Assembly: GCA_015501585.1 (NCBI GenBank)
Contig: JADNRY010001274.1
Coordinates: 1 to 13,412, forward strand
Source: Rhodocollybia butyracea
Taxonomy: Eukaryota; Basidiomycota; Agaricomycetes; Agaricales; Omphalotaceae
Direction of reading: 5' to 3'
DNA: 13,412 nucleotides
Below the pieces are notes generated by a model that was given only the letters and a program-made list of their open reading frames with translations, was not told where the DNA came from and did not search any database. A program made the translations under genes and the position numbers. Within the stretch, counting starts at the first letter, position 1; the number at the start of each line of letters is the position of its first letter. Positions 1 to 8,946 of the stretch are shown here, one piece after another.

Positions 1-1998
1 GAGGACGGGGCATGAGTGTCGATGGTGGTATCGAGTGGGCCTAGCGTCAAAGTAGACAAAGAGAAGCATGGCCGGAACCCAGCCGAGCCAACAACGAAGG
101 CGCGCGCTTCGGAATCGAAGGAGAGGTTTCTCCTCCCTCGGTATCATCCTCCTCGTCTCGACTGATATCCACGACCTCACATCTGCGTCGCTGTGTCTTC
201 TCAACACCAACAGGCCCCGTACCTAACCCTAACCACCTAATAACACCTAATAAAACCTGCGCTGAACCCGACGAACGTCTAGCAAGTCTAAGAGAATATT
301 TGAAGTCTACCTCACCGGCGACTGGAGTAACCCAGCTGCCCCAACCGAATTGCGCAGACCACATAACATCAACTCGCTCTCAGCTAGTGGAAGTGGCCTC
401 CCCTGATGCCGACAAATCCCGTCATCGAGACCGTGTAGCCCCTAGAGAACCATCGACTGAGGGGAGAGGTCATGGATGACCTCGAAACTCCGAGGTTTAT
501 TTTGGATAGGTGACTTTGGATGAGAGAAGGGATATGGTTATGTAGAGTCGAGAAGCTCATAAACGGCGTAATGAGATTATCGACAGGCGAGGATGGAGGT
601 GCAGCATCGGAATCGTAAAATGAATTTACGTTTGCGCTTATCGTCAACGTGGACGGAGAGCGTGAGGTGGTGAGGGTGAGTCAGAGCTCGTAAGCAGCGA
701 GATTTGAGAAGTGCGAAAAGGTTCATCTAGAAGGAAAAAATATCAAACCTCGTCTGAGCAAAAAATCATAATCAAAATACTGGCCTCACACAACCCCCTT
801 CCTCCAAGGGTTCACTATACCACCACACGTCCTTGCTTAGCCTCGTCGTGATACGCATGTTTGCACCCAGCGTATAAACAAACCTCGGTCCATTGTCAGA
901 AGAAAGTTTCGTCGAGTCCATAGCAAGGGGAGAGCTCAGAGGACGGATTGAATGGTTAGGGTTATGAGTGCTAAAGCTTTCGAGTGCGATAGTACTGAAA
1001 GTACTTTTCGACGTTGCAGTATTGAGAGTGGGTCTCCTAGCATTGGCAGCGAAAATTGACACTGGTATGGTCAACATACGCATGCCCATCGCCTGGTTCT
1101 ATTCCGATGGTCCACCAGATAGCTATAGCAGTTACCAATGGCTCTTAGTATACCCAGCGTCACGTCAACAGTGGTTAAACGGTGCGAGTCTGGAGCTATG
1201 GCTCGAAGTAACGTCGGTGAATCCGAGTTGTGATTTTCGCTGAATTTTATTGTATGCCCAGGTTTTGTGTAAGTTGGTACTATGTACCAGGTAGTGAAGG
1301 AAAAAAGATAGAAGCAAGGAACGAAAGAACGGGTCCTGTGTAAAGCGGAAAGTGCGACCGTGAATGTTTGTTGAAAGTTTTCCTCTCGTTTGGCGCTCAA
1401 CGGAATTTTACTTCCGCGGCGCCACTGCGGTCCATTAACGGTCCGGATAGCGGATCCTGAGTTCGACACAGCACATAAGAGTCTACTACTAGATCTGTAA
1501 CCCTACAGAGATCCTATGAGAACCCTCTTTCACGGGCGATGGATAGATGTTACGATAATGTATCATCCAAGCGCTTAGGCGCATTTTTCTTTTTGCCCTT
1601 GCCCCCACCCAACTTCGCTCATATCCCGACGCTCATATCCCAACTCCACTGGTTTCCACCGGCAGCTTCTCGCGCGCGCGACTGTTTTAATCCCGTCATA
1701 CGCTGATTGGGTTCTTTTGTATTCAAAGCTGGATCTACCAGACCAACAAAAAGGCCAGGGCAAGAAAAACCAAAGGGGTTAGAGACACATGGCTCGTGTC
1801 TTCGAATTCTGGTCCACACATCCGTCCCTCTCGACGTTTTCCTTTAGCTCTACTTTTTATTTTAATAATAAGAATGTCCTCATGTTGTCACGACTACGGA
1901 TGCGTATGAATTCCTCGCTGAACATTTCTCATCGCCTTCAAAGTGCATATTCCACGTTGAAATTAGTTTAGGTGTGTTACTGAGGCGCCTTACTCTTT
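1..1998. other. No supportable gene
   Basis: I read both strands and found only short frames (about 105 codons or fewer, apart from one 132-codon minus frame at 1071-1469) without recognisable domains, plausible splice-joined continuations or a convincing start context. The minus-strand frames at 384-647 and 772-1089 have Ser/Thr/Pro-rich, vaguely protein-like composition but join to nothing. The stretch contains a telomere-like motif (222-234), its inverted counterpart (954-964), and a CG alternation near 1671-1681. It is best treated as intergenic or heavily decayed sequence. Confidence 0.5.
222..253. repeat. Telomere-like motif plus 10-bp tandem duplication
   Basis: Positions 222-234 read CCTAACCCTAACC, two units of the common fungal telomere repeat in the C-rich orientation. 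They are followed directly by two exact copies of CACCTAATAA (234-243 and 244-253). The opposite orientation, GGTTAGGGTTA, occurs at 954-964. Two units are short enough to arise by chance, and the flanks do not show subtelomeric satellite structure. Confidence 0.5.
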
Positions 1999-2640
1999 TT
2001 GTTTTGCGTTTTTTGTTTTACTTTCCTTGTCAGTTTAGCTAACCCTGCCACCGCCGCTAACATTCAACGACTTCAACCTGTGCTTGCTTCAAACCCACGT
2101 CTCCCTGGTCCTCCTAAAACATATGCTTTCCCCGCCGTCTCTCTACTTCTGGATTCTCTCTCGCTATCCCTCTCACGTCTCCACCGATTCCATCTCTCAA
2201 AGTCATTCCAAGCTTGACGAAGAATTCGACCGCTTGAAACAGGCACTTAAAATCTCATCTGAACATAGTTCCATTGTGCGCAAATTGCCCTCCATCTTTC
2301 ACAACTCTCCAATACCATTTCGAATCTTATCGTCGGCCCATGCAGGATCCTTCATTCCAACTTGCTTTCGGGTGGTTTAGCATTCGTTTTGTGCTGGGGT
2401 GGAATGTGAGGGAAGGCGTTGGAGTGGGTGACAAGTTTCTTGGGCTGTTTGTAAGGGATGTTGAGATGGAGAAACAGAGCGGGAGAGGGAGAGGGAAGCC
2501 CGTCGTTATTGGATCCAGCAACAGCCGAGAACAGCAACTACCGACGCCGCCCGCAGTGCGTCGGGTCAGTACCGGATGAAGAGCAAGTTGCTCTACAGGA
2601 TTGTAATCCCATTCTAATGGTCTCACCTACCTCCAACTGA
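1999..2640. other. Weak plus-strand coding potential, no gene called
   Basis: A plus-strand frame at 1999-2217 begins with a hydrophobic stretch and an Ala-rich segment, and a second frame at 2084-2380 contains a charged helical piece (SKLDEEFDRLKQALK) overlapping its end. Together they could be a broken small gene, but I see no domain, no clear introns and no stop-free continuation. Minus-strand frames here are Pro/Leu/Ser-rich shadows. The upstream T-rich tract around 1993-2035 could belong to an intron or promoter. I do not assign a product. Confidence 0.2.
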
Positions 2641-2798
2641 TGTTATTATTAGCAATTATGTATTGGGGTACTAGTGAACATACGGAGGCGAATGAACAGA
2701 AATACTTCTATCGTGGTCACCCACTCCTTGTTTTCGAGATTTGATCTATGCGTTAGGGAGGACGGGGCATTCAAGAGATGGAGAGTCATTGTTACAAG

Positions 2799-2814
2799 CT
2801 AGCTGCATACGGAG
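2799..2814 (+). repeat. Dispersed repeat, copy A (700-bp pair)
   Basis: CTAGCTGCATACGGAG at 2799-2814 is repeated exactly at 3499-3514, exactly 700 bp downstream. The similarity decays into imperfect matches on both sides: a GCGAA-containing segment follows each copy, and a TTAGG...GG...GC segment lies about 50 bp before each. This suggests old copies of a longer repeat. Confidence 0.6.
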
Positions 2815-3217
2815 CGGCGAACATAAGCTCGCCCACTCCATATCTTTCTAGGAACCCACCACAACACTTGTTGATTACACTCCGCTCGCCTCTTAGTCAA
2901 CAAAGTTTAGCGTGAAAAATAAGTTCTGGTAGAGAGCTACAAAATGGAGCAATAGGTAGCCGCGAATCTTGTACAGAAGATGGTCCAGAAGCTGGGTGGG
3001 TTACGCTACTTTAGGTACTGGTTGTGACGACAGACAGTGAGCTGGGAGCGGTGTGTATTCTTGGGAAAAGAGGCACATTGGAGACCGACGTATGCGTTGA
3101 GCAGAATGAACATCATCCTGCGATTAAATATTGGTTGAGGCTGGGGTGACAATTCTGTCAGAGGACACTCGGTGGGGTAGACATCTTGAGCGCTATATGA
3201 ATGGGCAAGTCATGGCC

Positions 3218-3225
3218 TATAAATA
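3218..3225 (+). promoter_or_regulatory. TATA-box-like sequence
   Basis: TATAAATA lies at 3218-3225 on the plus strand. No convincing coding start follows within the usual distance, so its activity is unsupported. It is listed only because it is a close match to a fungal core promoter element. Confidence 0.15.
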
Positions 3226-3368
3226 GTGTTTATTCTTTAAGAACATCGGAATCCCACTGTACGCAACGCGCTCACCCTCTCTACCTTCAACGTGTTAATT
3301 TTGCGAAACTACGGCGTAGCTTGATCCTCCTGCGCGGACGAAGAACTAAACATCGGCCGTTTTGTTCA

Positions 3369-3396
3369 TGAATACAAACAGCTGAATACAAAAAGC
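3369..3396 (+). repeat. 14-bp tandem duplication
   Basis: TGAATACAAACAGC (3369-3382) is followed immediately by TGAATACAAAAAGC (3383-3396), differing at one base. It is a simple local duplication in non-coding sequence. Confidence 0.7.
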
Positions 3397-3498
3397 TGGC
3401 CTCGAACAGCCAAAGCGGTGGTGGGAGGCAGGACTGATGCAAAGATCTTAGGAGGGGATGCTCCGTTTCGTATTAAATAGAGAAACAACAGAGACAGA

Positions 3499-3514
3499 CT
3501 AGCTGCATACGGAG
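3499..3514 (+). repeat. Dispersed repeat, copy B (700-bp pair)
   Basis: Exact 16-bp match to 2799-2814, followed by GTGGCGAAACC where copy A has CGGCGAACAT. A third, shorter relative lies at 2679-2692 (CATACGGAGGCGAA). No terminal inverted repeats or target duplications were recognised around the group. Confidence 0.6.
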
Positions 3515-3620
3515 GTGGCGAAACCTATGCCCGCACCAGTAGATAAATAGAGCTAGCAGTGGAGGAAAGAAAAAGAAACAGGACCCTTCTAGGCTGATTA
3601 CCATATTAAAGATACCGGCG

Positions 3621-3890
3621 CTAGGAGTTACGATCAATCTTGTCCGCGCGCTTGTTTCCATTTTCTCTTCTCTCACCCCCAGCTAGAAACAAGTTGCCGA
3701 CTGGTAATGCATTAATGGCTCTCACAAAGCCGCCGGGCTAACTAGGCGGAAATTTGTTCCTACTGTCTGAATATACTTCCAGGCATTCCCATTCATCCCA
3801 ACAAGCTCTTTACCCAACACCCTGTGCAATCCAAGAATCACTTTCCATTCATGATCATGGCGGCTTTCAATCCATGTGATATTCCTTTTC
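3621..3890 (-). pseudogene. 3' fragment of an unknown minus-strand gene
   Basis: On the minus strand a pyrimidine-rich acceptor ending TTTCAG sits just above 3890, and the sequence below it is coding-like. It begins KRNITWIESRHDHEWK and runs through LGKELVGMNGNAWKY to a stop at 3722-3724. A one-base shift near there continues in another frame (AINALPVGNLFLAGGERRE) to a TAG at 3621-3623. No donor exon could be found upstream in 3900-4000. The amino-acid pattern, with aromatic and charged residues alternating, looks like real protein rather than a shadow, but I do not recognise a family. It may be the last exon of a gene whose remainder is lost. Confidence 0.35.
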
Positions 3891-5035
3891 CTGAAAGAGA
3901 AAGGAGGAAACTACCAAAGTGAGTATTCCAAAACATATCTATACTTCGCTAGCTAAATTCCGACAAGTTAGCACACTTTTCGTCGTCTGATCCATCCTTC
4001 CTGCTTTGATTCGCCTTGCATCCAAACCGATTCCTACGTGGCCCAGAGCTTCACTATTGAATAGCTCACCGGCACCCCCAACTTCCTCAATACGCTGTCA
4101 TAACAAAAACGCGTTCACGTTTTTCGCGGAAAAACCCATTGACTCCACTCGTCCTACTCTCTCCTACATCCCTCTTGCCGGTTCCTGAACGTGAACGCGT
4201 GAACTTCCACTTTCATACACACCCTTGTCACCGGCAGTGCTGATTTCAGCCTCATCTTGTTAGCTGTCTCAGACGTCTCAGTCACGATGTTACTGTCCTC
4301 GACAACTTTTTACCGGTTCGAAAACCGCTGCCCGTCATTGGGTCATCTCACCAAGCAAACCAAGGCCATTTCTTCATTCTGGGTAAGTTGACGGCCAGAA
4401 TATGTTTGGTATTACAACTGAATTGATCTCTCTAGCTCTAGCACACGGCTATCACTGTCAAGATAGTGTCGATGTCTGTGTCACCCATTTCTCCAACACG
4501 TACAGTCCTCGCAATTCTACCATTTCATCGCAGGATGTACTTCCGCAGAACGAGATGCTTTTACCTCCAAAGACCCTTTGGACTATACCCTTCTGGCTTC
4601 ATCTGGCACTTACCGTCTTCCTGTTGGCCGTTCGGCAATGATTCCGTAGCAATAGGAGATCTCCGAGCCGCTATGCGTACTTTCGGTTTCAAACCCAAAG
4701 CAGCGTTAGCCATCTTCGGCCTTCTAATCATCCACCTTCTTCTTGAAAATCTCGAATTCGGCCAAGGTATTTTCCACGATGTCTCTGCTCACGTTGCCAA
4801 TGTCGAAGTTCTCCTGTCTTCTTGGGGTCTCCTTCAAAGATCTCTTGGCAGGTTCTGACAAGCAAGACGAGATCCTTACACGATTCTCCTTGCTTTCGTG
4901 GTTGAGACTGCCAATCACAAAAGTTGCTCCTTCTTCCAAGGATACGCCTTTTCATTTTGTTTAGTTTCTTTGAACTTTCTCATCGTTCCATCTCGGTGAA
5001 AACTATCTACATGCGCTCTACCCTCAATTCTCATA
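3891..5035. other. Unresolved region, conflicting coding signals on both strands
   Basis: A plus-strand ATG at 4287 opens a 32-codon Ser/Thr/Arg-rich segment, like a mitochondrial presequence. It ends at a GT donor (4383) with an acceptor at 4434-4435 (53-nt intron), but the in-phase continuation stops at once (TAG). A plus-strand frame near 4533-4640 contains DAFTSKDPLDYTLLASSGTY. On the minus strand, 4724-4939 encodes a charged segment containing ENFDIGNVSRDIVENTLAEF. The overlapping plus frames are hydrophobic. I cannot decide which strand is coding and call no gene. Confidence 0.3.
4109..4200. repeat. 13-bp inverted repeat with two ACGCGT boxes
   Basis: ACGCGTTCACGTT at 4109-4121 is the exact reverse complement of AACGTGAACGCGT at 4188-4200, with a 66-nt spacer. 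Each arm contains ACGCGT, the MluI cell-cycle box bound by MBF-type factors in fungi. The nearest candidate start downstream is the weak ATG at 4287. The repeat is certain; a regulatory role is inference. Confidence 0.5.
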
Positions 5036-5143
5036 ATGTCCGCAACCCCCACTGTCAGTCTCGCCGATTATGTACCATGGCGGACAACAGTCAGGTATGT
5101 ATTCCTCATTCTCTTTTGAACTTACGCTGATATACTCTCCTAG
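5036..5143 (+). other. Possible short 5' exon and intron before the zinc-finger gene
   Basis: An ATG at 5036 opens a 59-nt segment (reading MSATPTVSLADYVPWRTT) that ends at a GTATGT donor at 5095. The intron, 5095-5143, is 49 nt and ends CTCCTAG. The preceding sequence is pyrimidine-rich, as often seen before fungal start codons. The exon ends in phase 2, whereas the zinc-finger frame that follows needs phase 1, so the join is one base out of register. Either an indel has broken it or the exon belongs to a different reading. Confidence 0.35.
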
Positions 5144-5145
5144 CC

Positions 5146-6093
5146 AAGAAACCCAGCGCAACTGCGACTCCTCCACAGGGTGGCATCCATCCTTTATGCG
5201 AGTTCTGCCATGAGTGCTTCTTCAGCGAAGACGAGGTGTACACACCCATGCGTGAACGACACGAAGAGTGTTTCGTGGTAGTATGTCTCATCTGACCCTC
5301 AAAACTTACGATCCGGTCTTCGGAATTTCTAGTGGCCCTGGAGACGCACCTCCGTAATTCTCTCCGCACTCGCACTGGTAGTGCTGGCTCTACATCTCGA
5401 GGCTCAGCAAAAGCCCGCTGCTACTACAGCGCCAGCACTTCAGTCTAACGCCCCAGCGTAGCTTCATAAATCAGTCTCCAGATGTGCGTGCCAGGGCAGG
5501 ACAGTTACTGTCGACGCCCTTCTGGATCAGCCGACGAGACGTAACTCTAGGGTGACTGCGTTGCAGCAGCCTGCAACGCTGCCGTCCGACCTCTGTCTTG
5601 AGCCGCCGTGAAGCCTCCTAAGGCAAAGCCTGCTCCCCTTCCGGCTGTACTGTACCCAAAAAAACTCGGCCGTTACTGAGAGGAAGTCCGAGGACGAGAC
5701 AGTTAGGGTCCAGGCGCACAGAATTGAGGGCAACACTGTCCTGATCAGCTCCAAGCTCCCAGCAGGGTCAGCTCAGATGTCACCGTCTGCGGATAGATGT
5801 GCCGCGCTGCAGGCCGCAGTATCAGCCACGGATTCACCGACTCCGCCGTCAGCCCGACCTTCAACTGCCCCTCCTCGCCCCTCTGGTCCATTGGCCTCGC
5901 CTGTACCAAAAGCTCCCGTTCCGCAGCCTCTTGCTTGTGCACCGCCGTCGCCTGCCATCTCCTCGCCCCTCCCGCCCATCATCGTTGCCGCCACATCCCA
6001 ATTTCCTCCGGCTGCTCTCCCTACCCTCTCCCTTCCGGTCTTCCGCTCCTCCCTCCTCTCTCGCCTACTGTCTCGGTCTTCTACTCTCTCCTG
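5146..6093 (+). pseudogene. Broken gene with ZNF598/Hel2-like zinc finger
   Basis: The first exon (5146-5280) encodes HPLCEFCHECFFSED and MRERHEECF, which closely follow the first C2H2 finger after the RING in the ZNF598/Hel2 family of ribosome-collision E3 ubiquitin ligases (known family pattern, recalled). Spacing is C-x2-C-x12-[H]-x4-H, but the first His position (5245) is Pro. A canonical 52-nt intron (5281-5332) follows, and the frame stays open to 6093 except for TAG at 5459 and TGA at 5609. After the intron comes a hydrophobic stretch (TSVILSALALVVLALHL), then a charged segment (RVQAHRIEGNTVLISSK) and a long Pro/Ser/Ala-rich tail. No RING domain is found upstream and the later family fingers are absent. 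I infer a truncated, inactive or chimeric copy. Confidence 0.45.
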
Positions 6094-6539
6094 ACTTCTC
6101 TCCCAGCCAGCTGTTGATCCCGACCTTCTATTCGCTACCCAATATACCTCAGAGGTCTGTACCATTACCCTCTTTCCAAGTTGGTGCTAAAATGGAAATT
6201 TTTTTACGGCAGGCTGGAACAGTTGGCCCCGAGAGTGTTATCATGCCAATTACTATCTCTCACTTTGGAATGACATGGCCTGTTCCTCATCGAACGGTCA
6301 AACAATACTCTTGTGAGTTAGTTGTGATGCAGTGCCCCAGCTTGTCATGAACGTCTCCAATCTTCTGAGCTATGAGGGGTGGAAATGTAAAGTTTTCCTC
6401 TCATGCAAAAGAACGCCGTTTTGACGATACATACGCACTAGACTACCCTACTCTACTCGAAAACTCCATTGTCCGGAAGACGCGTGAAATGCCCGAGGAG
6501 CTTATTATCCCTATCTTTACATCGTCAAGGAGGATAACG
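6094..6539 (+). other. Possible 5' remnants of the DUF6698-like gene
   Basis: Two short plus-strand pieces look protein-like. One begins at an ATG at 6192 (MEIFLRQAGTVGPESVIMP). The other, near 6400-6535, contains RFDDTYALDYPTLLENSIVR. The second fits the kind of N-terminal segment that precedes the helical part of DUF6698-like proteins, and it lies immediately before the exon at 6541. No clean splice path joins them. They are plausible upstream exons rather than separate genes. Confidence 0.25.
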
Positions 6540-7608
6540 GGAGATGGATAAGGATATTTCGACAGCTGTTTTTGAGGTAAGCATCGATACCTTTATTTCT
6601 TTCTCTCTCGATCCACCATCATACTAACCACAGTTAATTTCCTGCAGTACACCCGTCTTCTCCTTAGGAACAATCACATTCATCCTCTCAGAGTGATATA
6701 TGACGCGGATTTGCAGTATGGCAGTGTATGAAGATGGAAGGCAGTATGGAAGGGTTATATACCGATCTTGCTGATATGGGCGTGAGTGATCATCGATTAA
6801 CGATGTTTCAAGCCTAGCCCTGACCCGTTACCTGCATTTTTAGTTGCTCCACCACCCGAACATCCAACACTGTGAAGCTCTCTGCTCCTTCCACTCTCCC
6901 TGATTCACCAATATAGCCGTACATATACTAGTGTGTGCCTTGCGCATCCTGGCCCATTTCACGCTCGCTATTCTCGCTATCGGCGCTTGGAGAACGACGC
7001 AAAAGTCTTTGGGGGAATGCATTCGTGGGAGCGTACTTGGGGTATAATGACTATACGGGGTGCTCGGGGTACAGAAGGCTCAAAAAAGGATTAGATGAGG
7101 CGATCCTTTGTAAGGAGGTCTGTGACTTTTATCTCCTCAAAGCTTCGCAAGTCAACGCGCCGCACCAACGCTGAGATCTATAATCTGAACTACTATGAGT
7201 CCTCGTATGATTGCATACGCGGCTGTTATGGTGTGCAAAATCCATTCTTCATGTCTTGATCTCCTGCTTATCTTTGCACTTCTTTAGCTTCGCTTTGGTC
7301 TCTCTGGTACATCCACCGGGGGAACTGACCGTTCATTCCCTTACGAGTCTTTCTACAACGCAATAATTGGTTTCTTTGAAGATGTCGAGGTTGGCTCGGA
7401 AGAAAAAAGAACGAAACAAGAAACTGCTGGCATGGTGGAATCCGTATGTTTATCTCTGTTTTTAATATAGTCCAGCTGTTATTGTAGGGCGGTTTTCTCT
7501 GGAAGCAACGACGGTTTAACGAACGATCAGTCGCTGCAAGGATTCCGCAACACCCTGACGAATATCAATGGGCAGCATCGGCGCCAATTCATCCAGCAGT
7601 GGCACTGA
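6540..7608 (+). pseudogene. DUF6698-like gene, frame-broken
   Basis: Pieces in order match the pattern I know from agaricomycete DUF6698 proteins, whose function is unknown: YTRLLLRNN after an intron (6577-6647, branch TACTAAC); a helix ending DLADMG before a second intron (6782-6843); KKGLD at about 7082; then in a shifted frame SFVRRSVTFISSK and TRRTNAEIYNL (7095-7187); then MSPRMIAYAAVM (7195-7230); a 57-nt intron (7231-7287); LRFGLSGTST and YESFYNAIIGFFEDVE; then in a shifted frame LLAWWN, a 44-nt intron (7444-7487) and AVFSGSND, ending at TGA 7606-7608. The order and spacing of the hallmarks 'TSPSS..TR..NA..(G)', 'SP..IAY', 'FY' plus acidic pair, and 'LL.WW(N/D)' are conserved. At least three frame breaks occur, two beside A6 runs. 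A broken copy is likely unless these are sequence errors. Confidence 0.6.
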
Positions 7609-7912
7609 AATTGACACGTAGTGCGCCCACGTTGTAGCTTTTGTAGTTGTTTGTGTCTTTTATTACACGCCAATTCAATTGTTTGCAATCTTGTTTCGTC
7701 TACCAAGCAATCACCATTTAGATTGAGGAAGGTAATAAGAAACCTGAGAGGTATAAAGACTCATAATACGATGACCGATTTAGTATATTCACACTTGGTA
7801 CATTCCTCCAAGCTCATTATACTACGATACCATCAGAGCCTATGATGGCAGTACCTACGACCGGTTCGTCGAGCTTTGAAGCATGTCCTATGTGTGTCCA
7901 ACGTGATCTTGA
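7609..7912. other. Spacer, no gene supported
   Basis: The plus-strand frame 7621-7845 is Cys/Ser/Leu-rich with no domain and probably represents sequence downstream of the DUF6698-like stop. Near the end, an ATG pair at 7842 begins a short frame containing FEACPMCVQRDLERKNF, which could be the start of the next gene in another frame. Confidence 0.4.
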
Positions 7913-8461
7913 AAGGAAGAACTTTGGGAGGCAGGGAAAGGGAACACCAAATGCGATAGAGTGCACTTCGAGAATAAACAAGCTTTTTGTGATACACTGA
8001 CAAACAACAATCTCGACTACTATGACCTCGCTGTCTACACGAAACCTGCACTATCTGCTCTGTACCAGAACCTTGTTTGGCCTATGTATTGTGGTTCCAT
8101 GAAAAGAGATGTGTCACGTCTCAGATCTCAACAAGCCTGATGCGGTCGAATTGAATCCGAGTGGAAGGGACCTACCACGAGTGACACTTCCCTGCCTCGG
8201 CCTCGTCTGGCAAGATTCTGGCTTTCGCTGTATAAATCGCCAACGACAGCATTGTGCGGCGTCAAGGCGTTTCATCGCTTCCTGCAACGAGAGTGCGAAC
8301 AAATCCAAATATTCCTTTTCTTTCCGTTTCAGATGATATGTAGAATTCGAAAGTTTTCGACGTACGATCCTGGCCTACGTTGCGGTTCTGGCTGGGTGTA
8401 CCAGACGCGCTCATCGCCGAGCGCGGACTACCTGAAGGATAAGGGGGTAATTTTAGGGTGA
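7913..8461 (+). pseudogene. Unknown gene, long frame with one internal TGA
   Basis: A single plus-strand frame is open from the codon after TGA 7910-7912 to the TGA at 8459-8461, except for TGA at 8138-8140. The first part contains RVHFENKQAFCDTL and NNNLDYYDLAVYTKPALSAL. After the stop come RFWLSLYKSPTTALCGVK and FHRFLQRECEQ, then a basic, Tyr/Ser-rich end. About 180 codons with one nonsense codon is more than expected by chance at this composition, and the aromatic pattern looks coding. A possible N-terminal piece with a CxxC pair lies in another frame from 7842. I recognise no family. The gene lies between two facing genes and shares the plus strand with the DUF6698-like copy. Confidence 0.35.
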
Positions 8462-8946
8462 GATGATTAGGAGCACCGAGGAAGCAAGGTACGGACTGCC
8501 GTACAGCCAACCAGCAGCGATCCACGGGGTGCTGATGTTCACTTCCGAGATAAATGGCGTACAGAGCTGTTGTGGGGTGGTGTGCAGGCTATGAGTTATA
8601 GCCAGATCATGTGAGTCAAAACTAACCGTACGCGGGGTTGGCGGGTATGTGTTCGCCTGCTTTTGTATTTAACTAGCAGCAGGCATCTGGTGCCAAGATT
8701 TCATTGGCAGATAGACAGGCTTCCCAGGTGCTTGGGCCTCATATCCAGATATTTGTAAGCTGGCTGCTGTTCAGGGTTTTCTTTACGCTTATTAACACAA
8801 TATAAGTTTAAATCTTTTCTTTAAGCTTCCTTGGACTGATACAATTCCTGATACCTATTTATTCTGGACCATTCACTACTTTGCTATCAGCTTTACCAAG
8901 CTTATACAGTAATTAGTTACGTTGCTACTAATCAAACCATTCCGGT
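8462..8946. other. Intergenic, AT-richer spacer
   Basis: No gene is supported. A plus-strand piece at about 8681-8800 (ASGAKISLADRQASQ followed by a hydrophobic run) and its minus-strand counterpart both look weakly coding, so neither can be preferred. The stretch 8770-8946 is AT-richer than its neighbours and probably contains the 3' flank of the minus-strand gene ending at 8947. Confidence 0.4.

Larger units (their letters stand above)
2641..3620. other. Non-coding stretch with degenerate repeats
   Basis: No frame on either strand looks coding. The region carries three copies of a CATACGGAG-containing motif (2679, 2806 and 3506), a 13-bp match to the first 13 bases of the window (2758-2770), a TATA-like sequence at 3218-3225 and a 14-bp tandem duplication at 3369-3396. 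The frame at 3473-3676 (-) contains a Phe/Leu-rich hydrophobic run, but that is more likely the reverse of an A-rich tract than a membrane protein. Confidence 0.5.

Noticed and set aside
1071..1469. 132-codon minus-strand frame
   Set aside because: Open length is long for this stretch, but composition is unremarkable, there is no domain, no plausible introns or partner exons, and no supporting start context.
1671..1681. CG alternation, possible microsatellite or Z-DNA tract
   Set aside because: Only about five dinucleotide units, too short to be meaningful.
4312..4325. CGGTTCGAAAACCG hairpin as a tRNA T-arm or terminator
   Set aside because: It is a five-pair stem with no other tRNA arms, and bacterial-type terminators are not expected in fungal nuclear DNA.
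4466..4858. 130-codon plus-strand hydrophobic frame
   Set aside because: Its Leu/Phe-rich composition fits the reverse of Lys/Glu-rich minus-strand sequence at 4724-4939, and neighbouring plus frames give different, equally plausible readings.
5799..6350. 183-codon plus-strand frame, longest open frame in the window
   Set aside because: It is a Pro/Arg/Leu-rich shadow of the Pro/Ser/Ala-rich frame ending at 6093, which carries the coherent upstream sequence. It starts in no good context and joins nothing.
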